A stretch of DNA of 53,239 bases, from positions 1-53,239 of the forward strand of contig OMXI01000013.1 in assembly GCA_900314975.1 (NCBI GenBank), read 5' to 3'. The notes under the pieces are model-generated. The model had not been told where the DNA came from, searched no databases, and saw nothing but the letters and a program-made list of their open reading frames with translations. Within the stretch, counting starts at the first letter, position 1. Each line of letters begins with the position of its first letter. Positions 7,717-15,940 of this stretch are shown piece by piece. Made by a program: the position numbers and the translations under genes. Source of the stretch: an uncultured Eubacteriales bacterium. GTDB taxonomy: Bacteria; Bacillota; Clostridia; Oscillospirales; Ruminococcaceae.

Positions 7717-9027
7717 TTATTTCTCCATTTTCCAGAACTCTACGCTGTACGGCTTTAGCTCGCTGCCGCCGCCGAAATCGTGAATCTCTCCCGTGATAAG
7801 CTCGAGCGCCTGACCGCAGCCTGCGTCAAAGTGCGCAGTGAACGGGTTCTCGTCGGCATTTATCGCAATAAGCACGCGCTCGTCCTCAAACTTTCTCTGG
7901 ATTATGCACTGCCTGTTTGTCAGCACCGGTACGGAAATATCGCCGTAGGCAAGCGCTTTGCTGCTGCGGCGTATCTCGCTCAATTTAGCGATAAGGTCGG
8001 TAAGCTCGTTCCATTCGGGCTTTTCAAAGCAGGCTCTCAAAGCGGGGTCGCCGTCCTTTTTATCAGCCTTTGCGCCCCATTCAGAGCCGTAGTAGATGCA
8101 GGGTATGCCCTTTATCGCAAACAGCAGCCCGTAGATAAGCGGCAGGTGCTTTGGATTGGTCAGCACGCTTGCGACCCTTGAAACGTCGTGGTTATCGACA
8201 AAATTGAGCAGCGTCATACCCTTGCAGCGGCACCAGTCCTCAGGACCGAACATATTCTTGACCGAGTGGCATATCTCAAACATATTCATCGAGTTGAAGC
8301 TCGAATACATTCCCTTGTAGCACTCGTAATTCGTGCAGGAGTGCAGCATTTCGGGGTTGACAATCTGCTTGTAGTCGCCGTGGATTATCTCGCCCACGAG
8401 GAAGAAATCCTGCTTTACCCAGTCGCAGTGCTGACGCAGACGCTTCATAAAGTTTCTATCAAGGCAGTACGCAACATCAAGGCGCAGACCGTCAATGTCA
8501 AACTCCTTCACCCACTGCGTAATGCACTCAAGAATGTGGTCGACCACCTGCGGATTGTTGAGGTTTAGCTTTACAAGGTCAAAGTGACCCTCCCAGCCCT
8601 CGTACCACAGACCGTCGTTGTAGTTTGAGTTTCCGCCGAAGTTGATGTAGAACCAGTCCTTATACGGCGAGGATTCGCGGTTTTTCAGCACGTCCTGAAA
8701 CGCCCAGAAACCCCTGCCGACGTGGTTGAAAACGCCGTCAAGAACGACCTTTATGCCTGCCTCGTGCAAATCGCTGCACACCTTGGCAAAATCCTCATTG
8801 GTGCCAAGGCGGCAGTCGATTTTACGGAAATCTCTTGTATTGTAGCCGTGCGTATCAGACTCAAACACGGGTGAAAAATAGATAGCATTTATACCCAGCT
8901 TTTTAAAATGCTCTGTCCACTGCGACACCTTTGTTATCCTGTGCTGCTGCACCCCGTCATTTTCAAACGGCGCACCGCAGAAACCAAGAGGATAGATCTG
9001 ATAAAACACGCTTTCGTAAGCCCACAT
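7717..9027 (-). CDS. GH13 alpha-amylase-family enzyme, cyclomaltodextrinase/neopullulanase type
   Basis: 436 residues from the ATG at 9027, chosen because MWAYESVFYQIYPLGF is the usual start of the catalytic barrel; the frame extends to 9084 only through leader sequence. GH13 motifs are DGVFNHV, GLRLDVA (nucleophile Asp), FFLVGEIIHG (acid Glu) and NFVDNHD. There is no signal peptide and no N-terminal CBM34 domain, so it is a short intracellular enzyme for maltodextrins or small branched glucans. A consensus promoter lies at 9083-9111, and the M15 peptidase gene follows in the same unit. Confidence 0.9.
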   Translation of the reverse strand: MWAYESVFYQIYPLGFCGAPFENDGVQQHRITKVSQWTEHFKKLGINAIYFSPVFESDTHGYNTRDFRKIDCRLGTNEDFAKVCSDLHEAGIKVVLDGVFNHVGRGFWAFQDVLKNRESSPYKDWFYINFGGNSNYNDGLWYEGWEGHFDLVKLNLNNPQVVDHILECITQWVKEFDIDGLRLDVAYCLDRNFMKRLRQHCDWVKQDFFLVGEIIHGDYKQIVNPEMLHSCTNYECYKGMYSSFNSMNMFEICHSVKNMFGPEDWCRCKGMTLLNFVDNHDVSRVASVLTNPKHLPLIYGLLFAIKGIPCIYYGSEWGAKADKKDGDPALRACFEKPEWNELTDLIAKLSEIRRSSKALAYGDISVPVLTNRQCIIQRKFEDERVLIAINADENPFTAHFDAGCGQALELITGEIHDFGGGSELKPYSVEFWKMEK

Positions 9028-9082
9028 AATATTAACATCCTTTCGCGGCGGCAAAAAATTATTCGCATTGTCCACCTTATAC

Positions 9083-9111
9083 ATTATAACAAATTTTCGC
9101 TAATTTATCAA
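9083..9111 (-). promoter_or_regulatory. Promoter of GH13-M15 unit
   Basis: Reading leftward: TTGATA (9106-9111), 17-base spacer, TATAAT (9083-9088). Confidence 0.75.
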
Positions 9112-9237
9112 TAGATAATTCACATTATATTTGCAAAGATTTTTGTGCATTGTGCATAGTTTTGTCAATCTGTGTCCGCGCGCTTTTGTTATCAATGCTG
9201 TCAGACTATCTCCCGACTCTCGTTCTTGACATCTCTT

Positions 9238-10023
9238 TCAGAGAGCAACATCAAGCGTCATCATTATGATAAATCCTATCATCACGCCGAGAGTACCGAT
9301 ATGCGAGTTCCCCAGGTGCGCCTCGGGGATAAGCTCCTCGACCACGACGTACAGCATAGCGCCTGCCGCGAACGAAAGCAGCCACGGCAAAAGCACCTGC
9401 ACCGTTCCCGCGATAAGCACCGTCAAAAGCCCAAAGATAGGCTCTACCACGCCCGATGCCGCGCCGCACACAAAAGCCCTCGTGCGAGAGCGACCCGACT
9501 GGCGAATAGGCAGAGCAATAGCCGCACCCTCGGGGAAATTCTGTATCCCCATACCGACTGCGAGCGCGACCGCAGACGCAAGCAGCACGCTGCTCTCGTT
9601 CTTCGCCGCAAGAGCAAACGCAAGTCCTACCGCCATACCCTCGGGTATGTTGTGCAGAGTTATCGCAAAAATAAGCATTGATGTGCGCTTCAGACCGCGC
9701 TTAACGCCCTCTTCCCTGTCAGGCTCGGGGTGAAAGTACGGCAGCACTTTGTCCAGCGCCATAAGAAACAGCACTCCCAGCATAAAACCAAACGCCGCAG
9801 GCACCCAGCCGACCTTGCCCAAGCGCTCCGCCTCCTCTATCGCTGGGATAAGCAGCGACCACACCGACGCAGCTATCATCACTCCCGACGCAAACCCGAG
9901 AAACGCACTTTGCGCCCTGTCACTGTGGTTGTCGGATTTAAAGAAAAACACCACACCCGCGCCCAGCACCGTCATTGCGAATGTAAAGCCCGTGCCGCCG
10001 AGTGCGTACAGTAAACCGTTCAT
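9238..10023 (-). CDS. ZIP-family divalent metal transporter
   Basis: 261 residues from the ATG at 10023, which has AAAGGGTGG six bases upstream; the frame runs on to 10089 without support. About eight membrane segments are visible. TLHNIPEGMAVGL and GMGIQNFPEGAAIALP are the paired HNxPEG/QNFPEG metal-binding motifs of transmembrane helices 4 and 5. ZIP proteins import zinc, iron or manganese; the substrate is not decided by sequence. The gene stands alone. An inverted repeat in its leader may be a metal-sensor operator. Confidence 0.9.
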   Translation of the reverse strand: MNGLLYALGGTGFTFAMTVLGAGVVFFFKSDNHSDRAQSAFLGFASGVMIAASVWSLLIPAIEEAERLGKVGWVPAAFGFMLGVLFLMALDKVLPYFHPEPDREEGVKRGLKRTSMLIFAITLHNIPEGMAVGLAFALAAKNESSVLLASAVALAVGMGIQNFPEGAAIALPIRQSGRSRTRAFVCGAASGVVEPIFGLLTVLIAGTVQVLLPWLLSFAAGAMLYVVVEELIPEAHLGNSHIGTLGVMIGFIIMMTLDVAL

Positions 10024-10047
10024 CAAAGCCACCCTTTCAGATAGTTT

Positions 10048-10086
10048 TGCAAGTGTACATTTTTTTGTACTGTATATATGCACTTG
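10048..10086. repeat. Inverted repeat in ZIP gene leader
   Basis: GCAAGTG near 10048 is mirrored by CACTTGC near 10080, with nested TGTAC/GTAC repeats around a T7 tract. It lies just upstream of the transporter start and is a possible operator or leader hairpin. The exact limits are approximate. Confidence 0.4.
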
Positions 10087-10239
10087 CATACTACAATCTA
10101 TGCTCTCGTGCGGCGGCTTGTTAAATAAAAAACTGTGTCTTTGGAAGCAAGAGTTTCACAAGCAAGATGCAAGAGGCTTGACAAAAGCGAGTTCCGTTTT
10201 ATGCCTCTAAATAACATCTAATTTCTTACCTCTGAACGC

Positions 10240-10268
10240 TTGACATTTTATACAAAGTATTGTAAAAT
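10240..10268 (+). promoter_or_regulatory. Promoter of zinc-ribbon membrane protein genes
   Basis: TTGACA (10240-10245), 17-base spacer, TAAAAT (10263-10268), 27 bases before the ATG at 10296, which has a GGAGGTG ribosome site. Confidence 0.75.
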
Positions 10269-10295
10269 AAGCTTGAAAAAACGGAGGTGCTTTTT

Positions 10296-10784
10296 ATGGA
10301 CTTCAGCTATAGAATTGACGACCCCGCTGTTGTTGCTGGCATATTTATCGGCGTTCTCATTGGCGCGACGATATGAGGCTTTGTTATCCGCTATCTTATG
10401 AAAACCAAGGGCTATCAGAACCTCGGCGCGTGGTTCTGCTGCGGATTCTTTCTGGGGATAATCGGCTTGATAATCGCCGTTACCCGCCCCGACCTCAAAA
10501 ATCAGCCTTTCCAAAACGGCAACCCTTACGGCAGCCCATATGCAAATCCCTACGGGCAGCCGATGCAGCCGCCGTATCCGAATCAGCCGTATCAGTACGG
10601 TCAGCCGATGCAGCCGCCGTACCCGCCGAATGAACCTTACGGTATGGGCAATCAGCCTATGCCGCCGTACCCTTATCAGCCGATGATGAATACGCAGCCG
10701 CAGGGTGTGCGCTGCCAGTCGTGCGGTATGATAAATCAGCCGGGTACAGCGTTCTGCTCGCAGTGCGGTGAAAAGCAGTTCTGA
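10296..10784 (+). pseudogene. Zinc-ribbon membrane protein interrupted by in-frame TGA
   Basis: Translation from the ATG at 10296 (ribosome site CGGAGGTGC) gives 26 residues ending GVLIGATI. A TGA at 10374-10376 follows, and then the same frame continues GFVIRYLMKTKGY... to 10784. Joined, the product would be about 162 residues: two membrane helices, a Pro/Tyr/Gly-rich tail of PYG and QPPY repeats, and a C-terminal CxxC-x9-CxxC zinc ribbon. The paralogue at 10806-11210 has this layout unbroken, with an Ile where the stop falls. The internal ATG at 10398 has no ribosome site. A nonsense mutation, sequence error or two-part product are all possible; nothing resembling a selenocysteine hairpin was seen. 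Confidence 0.65.
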
Positions 10785-10805
10785 TACCAAAGCGGAGATG
10801 TTATT

Positions 10806-11210
10806 ATGTTTCTTACAATATTCGGTAGTGATTCTTCCGGCTATGACGTTATATCCCATATACTTATCGCTATACCAATATTAGGGATTTATGGTCTGAT
10901 TTCTTTTCCCATTGGCTTATACTGCAGAACCTTAATGAAAACCAAAGGGTACGACGGCTCAACGGGATTCTATTTAGGATTTCTCTTGAGCATTTTGGGA
11001 ATGCTTATCTGCGCCTTAATGCCCGTTAATAAAGCGGAAACGCACTATCAGCCGCCGTATGAACCGTACGGTCAGCCCTATCAGCCGCCGTATGAGCCGT
11101 ACGAACAGCCTGCACAGGAGAACCTACTGGATATACGCTGTACAAGCTGCGGTACGCTCAACCCACCAGATTCAACGACCTGCTCGCATTGCGGCGAAAA
11201 ACTTTACTAA
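10806..11210 (+). CDS. Zinc-ribbon membrane protein, paralogue of upstream gene
   Basis: 134 residues: two hydrophobic helices (about 15-40 and 52-75) joined by the loop RTLMKTKGYDGS, then a proline/tyrosine-rich segment (QPPYEPYGQPYQPPYEPYEQ), then a zinc ribbon CTSCGTLNPPDSTTCSHCGEK. It shares the LMKTKGY loop, the tail and the ribbon with the preceding gene, so the pair arose by tandem duplication. The role is unknown. Confidence 0.75.
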   Translation: MFLTIFGSDSSGYDVISHILIAIPILGIYGLISFPIGLYCRTLMKTKGYDGSTGFYLGFLLSILGMLICALMPVNKAETHYQPPYEPYGQPYQPPYEPYEQPAQENLLDIRCTSCGTLNPPDSTTCSHCGEKLY

Positions 11211-11221
11211 TACCACAAAAA

Positions 11222-11260
11222 AAGCTCCCGTCAGTTTGTGAACGGGAGCTTGATTTTTTT
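11222..11260 (+). terminator. Bidirectional terminator between zinc-ribbon gene and gap
   Basis: AAGCTCCCGT (11222-11231) pairs with ACGGGAGCTT (11242-11251). T runs follow on both strands, so it serves the rightward gene and the leftward gap gene. Confidence 0.9.
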
Positions 11261-11272
11261 GTTGGTAAACTA

Positions 11273-12310
11273 TTAGCAGTTCTCTGCGAAATACTTGATA
11301 GTTCTAACCATCTGGCTTGTGTAGCTGTTCTCGTTGTCATACCAGGAAACAACCTGAACCTCGTAGCACTCGTCAGAGATCTGGCAAACCATTGTCTGTG
11401 TAGCATCAAAGAGTGAGCCGTACTTCATACCGATAACATCGGAAGAAACGATCGGATCCTCGTTGTAGCCAAAGCTCTCTGAAGCAGCAGCCTTCATAGC
11501 AGCGTTGATACCCTCAACTGTAACGTCCTTGCCCTTAACAACAGCTGTAAGGATAGTTGTAGAACCTGTTGGAACAGGAACTCTCTGTGCAGAACCGATA
11601 AGCTTGCCGTTGAGCTCCGGGATAACAAGTCCGATAGCCTTTGCAGCACCTGTTGAGTTAGGAACGATGTTTGCAGCACCTGCTCTTGCTCTTCTCAGGT
11701 CGCCCTTTCTGTGAGGACCGTCAAGGATCATCTGGTCGCCTGTGTAAGCGTGGATAGTGCTCATGATACCGCTCTGGATAGGAGCATACTTGTTAAGTGT
11801 ATCTGCCATAGGTGCAAGACAGTTTGTTGTGCACGATGCAGCAGAAATGATCTGATCCTCGCTTGTAAGTGTCTTCTCGTTTACGGAGAATACGATAGTC
11901 TTAAGATCCTTGCCTGCAGGAGCAGAAATAACTACCTTCTTTGCGCCGGCGTTGATGTGTGCCATAGACTTCTCCTTTGAGCAGTAGAAGCCTGTGCACT
12001 CCAGAACTACGTCAACGCCGATCTCGCCCCAAGGAAGATTGTTAGCGTCAGCCTCTTTGTAAATTGTAAGTGTCTTGCCGTCAACTGTAATGGTGTTAGC
12101 CTCATCATCAGCTGTAACAGTATGAGCGTTCTCACCTATCTTGCCGCAGTAGCCACCCTGTGCGGTGTCATACTTGAGAAGATTTGCGAGCATTGAAGGC
12201 TTGGTAAGGTCGTTGATAGCAACAACATCATAGCCCTCTGCGCCGAACATCTGTCTGAATGCCAGACGTCCGATACGTCCAAAACCATTGATTGCAACTT
12301 TAACTGCCAT
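11273..12310 (-). CDS. gap: Glyceraldehyde-3-phosphate dehydrogenase, type I
   Basis: 345 residues, the usual length. The N-terminal Rossmann motif is [13 protein letters not shown], and the catalytic Cys lies in [12 protein letters not shown] (about 150-160). It oxidises glyceraldehyde 3-phosphate with NAD in glycolysis. The ribosome site AGGAGGT and consensus promoter fit very high expression, and codon use is more biased than in neighbouring genes. It is a single-gene unit rather than part of a pgk-tpi operon. Confidence 0.97.
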   Translation of the reverse strand: MAVKVAINGFGRIGRLAFRQMFGAEGYDVVAINDLTKPSMLANLLKYDTAQGGYCGKIGENAHTVTADDEANTITVDGKTLTIYKEADANNLPWGEIGVDVVLECTGFYCSKEKSMAHINAGAKKVVISAPAGKDLKTIVFSVNEKTLTSEDQIISAASCTTNCLAPMADTLNKYAPIQSGIMSTIHAYTGDQMILDGPHRKGDLRRARAGAANIVPNSTGAAKAIGLVIPELNGKLIGSAQRVPVPTGSTTILTAVVKGKDVTVEGINAAMKAAASESFGYNEDPIVSSDVIGMKYGSLFDATQTMVCQISDECYEVQVVSWYDNENSYTSQMVRTIKYFAENC

Positions 12311-12343
12311 AATTGTTATACCTCCTAAAAAAATTCTGTTATT

Positions 12344-12372
12344 ATTATACTACATTTCACCACACATTGCAA
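12344..12372 (-). promoter_or_regulatory. gap promoter
   Basis: TTGCAA (12367-12372), 17-base spacer, TATAAT (12344-12349) reading leftward, about 35 bases upstream of the ATG. Confidence 0.8.
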
Positions 12373-12449
12373 GCATTTTTCTGAAATTTATAATAACTTT
12401 TTGTTACCTTGTATGCACAGGCGATTTTAGACAAATTTATACATTTCTG

Positions 12450-12478
12450 TTGACACAGCGGGGAAAAACGGGTATAAT
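12450..12478 (+). promoter_or_regulatory. Consensus promoter of orphan kinase-like gene
   Basis: TTGACA (12450-12455), exact 17-base spacer, TATAAT (12473-12478), with a GAGGTG ribosome site before the ATG at 12532. Confidence 0.85.
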
Positions 12479-12531
12479 AGTTGAAACAGCAAAAAGCTGT
12501 TTGGGATGTATTATGAAGATGAGGTGCTTTG

Positions 12532-13608
12532 ATGAAATATATCGATAATCTTATCAAGGTATGGGAATTCTGCAAAAGGACCGTGATGATAGCTGACAGC
12601 GAGATGAACGTGCTGTGGTGCAACAAGCAGGGCGAACAGGCACTGTTTGACACGGCGAATCTGCACTTTTTGAACGACGCAGAGTTTGAGCTGCCCATAC
12701 CCTCGCCTGTCACCGTGCAGTATGAAGGCGATTTCGGACTTGCGCGCGCGGTGGAGATACTGCCGCTTGAAAACGGTGATGACGGCTATGTGCTTGAATT
12801 TTTCGACTGTGACGATATTGAGCTGCTTTCAGACCGCTCGGCGCATCTGCGTTACAAGTCCAACTTTATCGGCAACATACGCAGCGAGCTTTCGCAGCTG
12901 ATATTTATGCTCGACGCGAACAGACCGAAGTATGTTGAAAGCGGAGACCTTGACTATCTCAATTTCGACCGCGAGGCGAGATACCGCATTCTGCGTTCGT
13001 TTTCCGCAACGGTGAATATGAACGAGCTTGCAAAATACTACAACGGATTTTACCCCAACAGCGTGGTGAACATTTCCGAGGTGCTTACCGGGCTTGCGCA
13101 GGAGGTATCCGAGATGTTTGAAAAGCACGCGTGCAAATTCACCTGCAAGATACAGGAGAGGGTCTGCCTTTACACAAACGCCGACAGGCTGCGCGCAGCG
13201 GTGTGCAATCTGCTTATCAATGCGTATATGTACAACGAGGCGCAGGAGCGCACCTGCAAGCTTGAGGTTTACACGCAGGACGATGTGCTGACGATAATCG
13301 TTGAGGACAACGGCGGAAAGGTATCCGCGCAGGAGCTTGAAAGCTGCAAAAAGCCGTTTGTGTCCTTCCGCAGCTTCAGCGAGCAGGAATCGCTTGGCAT
13401 AGCCATAGCTTCAAAATACTGCGAATCGCTTGGCGGCACACTTACGGCAAAGTGCTGCAACAGCACAAGCACGACTATGAAAATGACCATACCCATCAAC
13501 ACCGAGCGCACACCGAGCGATTTCAGGATATGCAAGGTTGCGCCGATAACCAGCAGATACGATTTGCAGTACTGCATACTTGCAAAGGGTATCGACCCCA
13601 ACAAATAA
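12532..13608 (+). CDS. Orphan histidine-kinase-like ATPase lacking the phospho-accepting His
   Basis: 359 residues in the open frame, one fewer from the ATG preferred here. Residues 15-100 look like a PAS fold (RTVMIADSEMNVLWCNKQGEQAL). About 108-130 (YKSNFIGNIRSELSQLI) aligns with the dimerisation helix FIANVSHELRTPL, but Ser-118 sits where the phosphorylated His should be. From 210 on is a GHKL ATPase domain: N box CNLLINAYMYN, a modified G1 box VEDNGGKV and G2-like SLGIAIASKY. No membrane segment and no response regulator lie nearby. It may be a pseudo-kinase, an anti-sigma or partner-switching ATPase, or a divergent kinase using another residue. Confidence 0.75.
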   Translation: MKYIDNLIKVWEFCKRTVMIADSEMNVLWCNKQGEQALFDTANLHFLNDAEFELPIPSPVTVQYEGDFGLARAVEILPLENGDDGYVLEFFDCDDIELLSDRSAHLRYKSNFIGNIRSELSQLIFMLDANRPKYVESGDLDYLNFDREARYRILRSFSATVNMNELAKYYNGFYPNSVVNISEVLTGLAQEVSEMFEKHACKFTCKIQERVCLYTNADRLRAAVCNLLINAYMYNEAQERTCKLEVYTQDDVLTIIVEDNGGKVSAQELESCKKPFVSFRSFSEQESLGIAIASKYCESLGGTLTAKCCNSTSTTMKMTIPINTERTPSDFRICKVAPITSRYDLQYCILAKGIDPNK

Positions 13609-13615
13609 AAAAAAC

Positions 13616-13653
13616 AGCCGCACGGGAGGTTTTTACACTTCCCTGCGGCTTTT
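13616..13653. terminator. Bidirectional terminator between kinase-like gene and SurA-like gene
   Basis: AGCCGCACGGGAGG pairs, with one bulge, with TTCCCTGCGGCT, flanked by A- and T-rich tracts on both sides between the convergent genes. Confidence 0.8.
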
Positions 13654-13656
13654 GTG

Positions 13657-14976
13657 CTACTTGTTTTTTGTAGTAAAATCTGCGTACTTGTTGTACAGCT
13701 TTTTAGCGGAGTATCTCTTCAAAGAGTTGTTGTCGACCTTTATGTCAAGCTCCTCTGCCCACTTTGCAATAGTCTCGTCAAAGGTCTTTTCAAACATTTC
13801 CTTGACTACGGTATCGTGGTTGTCGCTTGCGTACTCCTTTGTTCTCTCCTTCACATCGCCCTTGATGACGATGTAGTAAGCATCGTCGTTTTCAAAAAGC
13901 TCCGCCTTGCCCTCGGACATTTCCTTTATCTTGACAAGTGCCTTGCCCGACTCGGTCTTGAGAGTTTCCTCGGTATACAGCGCATAGTTTATCATAGACT
14001 CGTTAGGATACTTGTTCTGAGCAGTTTCGCCCTCTGCCGCGCTGCTGTCATGGTCGTGGTCATGCTCGCTGTCTGCCTGTGAACTGCTGTCAGACTGTGA
14101 GCTGCTGTCGGTATCGCCGACCTTGCTTGATGAGCTGTCAGCAGAAGATGAACTGTCTGCTGTTGACGAACTGTCAGCGGAAGACGAGCTGTCAGCCGTT
14201 GACGAGCTTGATGAAGATGAGCTGTCAGCGCCCGAGCTGCTGTCGCTGCCCGATGCTGCCTTGTTCTTTTCCTCAACGTACTTGTTGTATTCCTCGATAA
14301 TGCTGTCAAAGCTTGAGAAGCTCGATGAAGCCGACTTTTTGAGATATTCCTCGGCAAGTGCCTTGTTCTCCTCGTTCTCCTTCTTCTTTTCGTCCTCGTC
14401 AGTCTTGGTACTCTTGCTTATCGTAATGCTCTTAAAGCGCAGATAGTTGTCGTTGACATACTTTTCGATATCCTCGTCAGAAGGCTTTTCCTTGCCCTCG
14501 CTGCCGTAGTAGTAATCAAAAAGCTTTTCCTTCATCTTTGTCTCTTTGAGCATCAGCTTGATAGACTCCTTTGAGATGCCCATTTCCTCGTACATATCCT
14601 TCTGCGCGTTGTAAGCGTTTGTCGCAGAGGCAGCTGCCGACTTTACATCATCGTCTGAAAGCTCAAGACCAAGCTCCTTGAACTTTTCGGTGACCGCACA
14701 GTACTCCTTGGTCTTTTTCATAGCGTTCTCTTCAAGGTAAACAGCCATTTCCTTGCCGTCGACCTTTTCGTCCATTACGCCGTTTGAAGAGCCTTTGTAG
14801 TACAGCGTATACTGCTGGTTGAGCATCTCGCTGACGATATTGTAGATGTATATTCCCGAATTTACGTCCGTATCGCCGTATTTCATAATGTATCTGCCGT
14901 TATCGCAGCCGGTGAGCATAGATGCTGCCATAGCCACGCTTACTGCGGCGCACGCAAGTCTTTTCAGAATTCTCAT
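13657..14976 (-). CDS. SurA/PrsA-like foldase lipoprotein with Ser/Asp-rich insert
   Basis: 439 residues. The signal peptide ends in lipobox LTGC (Cys about 24). Residues 30-220 form a charged helical region like the SurA/trigger-factor N-terminal chaperone domain (LSDDDVKSAAASATNAYNAQK, KLMLKETKMKEKLFDYYYG). About 235-330 is a low-complexity Ser/Asp/Ala stretch ending EHDHDHD, inserted where a parvulin domain often sits. A helical C-terminal segment follows. The parvulin fold itself is not evident, so enzymatic activity is doubtful. The Ser/Asp tract resembles that of the lipoprotein at 43.8 kb. It has its own promoter at 15033-15061 and ribosome site AAGGATAAGG. Confidence 0.75.
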   Translation of the reverse strand: MRILKRLACAAVSVAMAASMLTGCDNGRYIMKYGDTDVNSGIYIYNIVSEMLNQQYTLYYKGSSNGVMDEKVDGKEMAVYLEENAMKKTKEYCAVTEKFKELGLELSDDDVKSAAASATNAYNAQKDMYEEMGISKESIKLMLKETKMKEKLFDYYYGSEGKEKPSDEDIEKYVNDNYLRFKSITISKSTKTDEDEKKKENEENKALAEEYLKKSASSSFSSFDSIIEEYNKYVEEKNKAASGSDSSSGADSSSSSSSSTADSSSSADSSSTADSSSSADSSSSKVGDTDSSSQSDSSSQADSEHDHDHDSSAAEGETAQNKYPNESMINYALYTEETLKTESGKALVKIKEMSEGKAELFENDDAYYIVIKGDVKERTKEYASDNHDTVVKEMFEKTFDETIAKWAEELDIKVDNNSLKRYSAKKLYNKYADFTTKNK

Positions 14977-15032
14977 TATCTATCCTTATCCTTTCAAATC
15001 AATTTCCTTACAAGGCATAATTTAACCTATAC

Positions 15033-15061
15033 ATTATACACCAAAAACGCCTATAAGTCAA
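15033..15061 (-). promoter_or_regulatory. Promoter of SurA-like lipoprotein
   Basis: TTGACT (15056-15061), 17-base spacer, TATAAT (15033-15038) reading leftward. Confidence 0.8.
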
Positions 15062-15088
15062 GTGCCTTTTAAAACCGCGCAGATACGC

Positions 15089-15116
15089 AAAAAAAGAGGG
15101 ATGCAAGTCCCTCTTT
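15089..15116 (-). terminator. Terminator of cysE-cysS-cyclophilin operon
   Basis: AAGAGGGA pairs with TCCCTCTT around a six-base loop and is followed leftward by a run of seven or more T. Confidence 0.88.
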
Positions 15117-15118
15117 TG

Positions 15119-15925
15119 TCATTTTGAACTGTCAGGTTTATCGGGGAAAAACGCATCGTTTTTATGCTGCGCATATGTGGAAAGGTACACCTTTTCGATT
15201 TTAATCTCCACGGACGGCTCGGCGTTGCTCTCGTCTGTCGGCTCGGTGCCGCATATCTTTTCGTAAACGTCCATACCGTCATACACCTGCGCAAATACGG
15301 TATACTGCTTTGTGAAGTTAGGCACGCCGCCCATCTGCTCAAACGCTTCGGTGACCTCCTTGTTGTCAGCTGCGCTTTCAAACTCCTTTTTGAACTCGTC
15401 GTTGAAATCGACCGTGCCGACAAACATAATGCGGCTGCCCGAAACCTGCGAGCTAATAAACTTGTTGCTTTGTCCGCCGAATGACACAAGCGCGCCCTTG
15501 AACGGCCACAGGTCAGCATTTATCTCCTTTTCATAAGTTCTCTTGTCGGTGTCTTCGGTGTCTGTGCCGTCCTTGGACTTTGAGCCGCCCAAGAAATACA
15601 CGTCCTTTTGCACGCTGAAAACATATGTGCCGTCGTAGTAGCCGTCTCTTGCAAGCTCCTTGAAATACTTGCAGGCATCGGGTGCCTTGTCCTCGTACAG
15701 CACCGCCTTGAAGGTACCCATATTCGTTTCAAACACCGCTACCGCCGCATCGTCTGCAGGCAGCTGCCTTTGCACAAGCGTAGGGTTCTGGTAGTCCTTG
15801 CCGCTTTTCTTTTTGAAAAAGCTGCTGAACATCACCGTCAGCAAAGCTATCATCACAAAGCACACGATAAGGATAGATACCTGCACCATTGTTTTATTTT
15901 CGCCCTTGTTGTAATTGCTGCTCAT
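15119..15925 (-). CDS. Membrane-anchored cyclophilin-type prolyl isomerase, degenerate active site
   Basis: 268 residues. One membrane helix (about 13-37) anchors a cyclophilin fold on the outside (AVFETNMGTFKAVLYEDKAPDA... ELARDGYYDG). Family members normally continue F-H-R-V, with the catalytic Arg, and later S-Q-F-F-I. Here the corresponding stretches read VFSVQKDVYFLGG and GSRIMFVGT, so the Arg and the substrate-pocket residues are gone. It may be a peptide-binding chaperone without isomerase activity. It starts 15 bases after the cysS stop in the same operon, with a terminator just after. Confidence 0.8.
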   Translation of the reverse strand: MSSNYNKGENKTMVQVSILIVCFVMIALLTVMFSSFFKKKSGKDYQNPTLVQRQLPADDAAVAVFETNMGTFKAVLYEDKAPDACKYFKELARDGYYDGTYVFSVQKDVYFLGGSKSKDGTDTEDTDKRTYEKEINADLWPFKGALVSFGGQSNKFISSQVSGSRIMFVGTVDFNDEFKKEFESAADNKEVTEAFEQMGGVPNFTKQYTVFAQVYDGMDVYEKICGTEPTDESNAEPSVEIKIEKVYLSTYAQHKNDAFFPDKPDSSK

Positions 15926-15940
15926 TTCGTTTCCCCTTGC

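Noticed and set aside
10374-10376. Selenocysteine or other recoding at the in-frame TGA
   Set aside because: No hairpin follows the TGA, the paralogue has Ile rather than Cys at this point, and TGA is used as an ordinary stop in other genes here.
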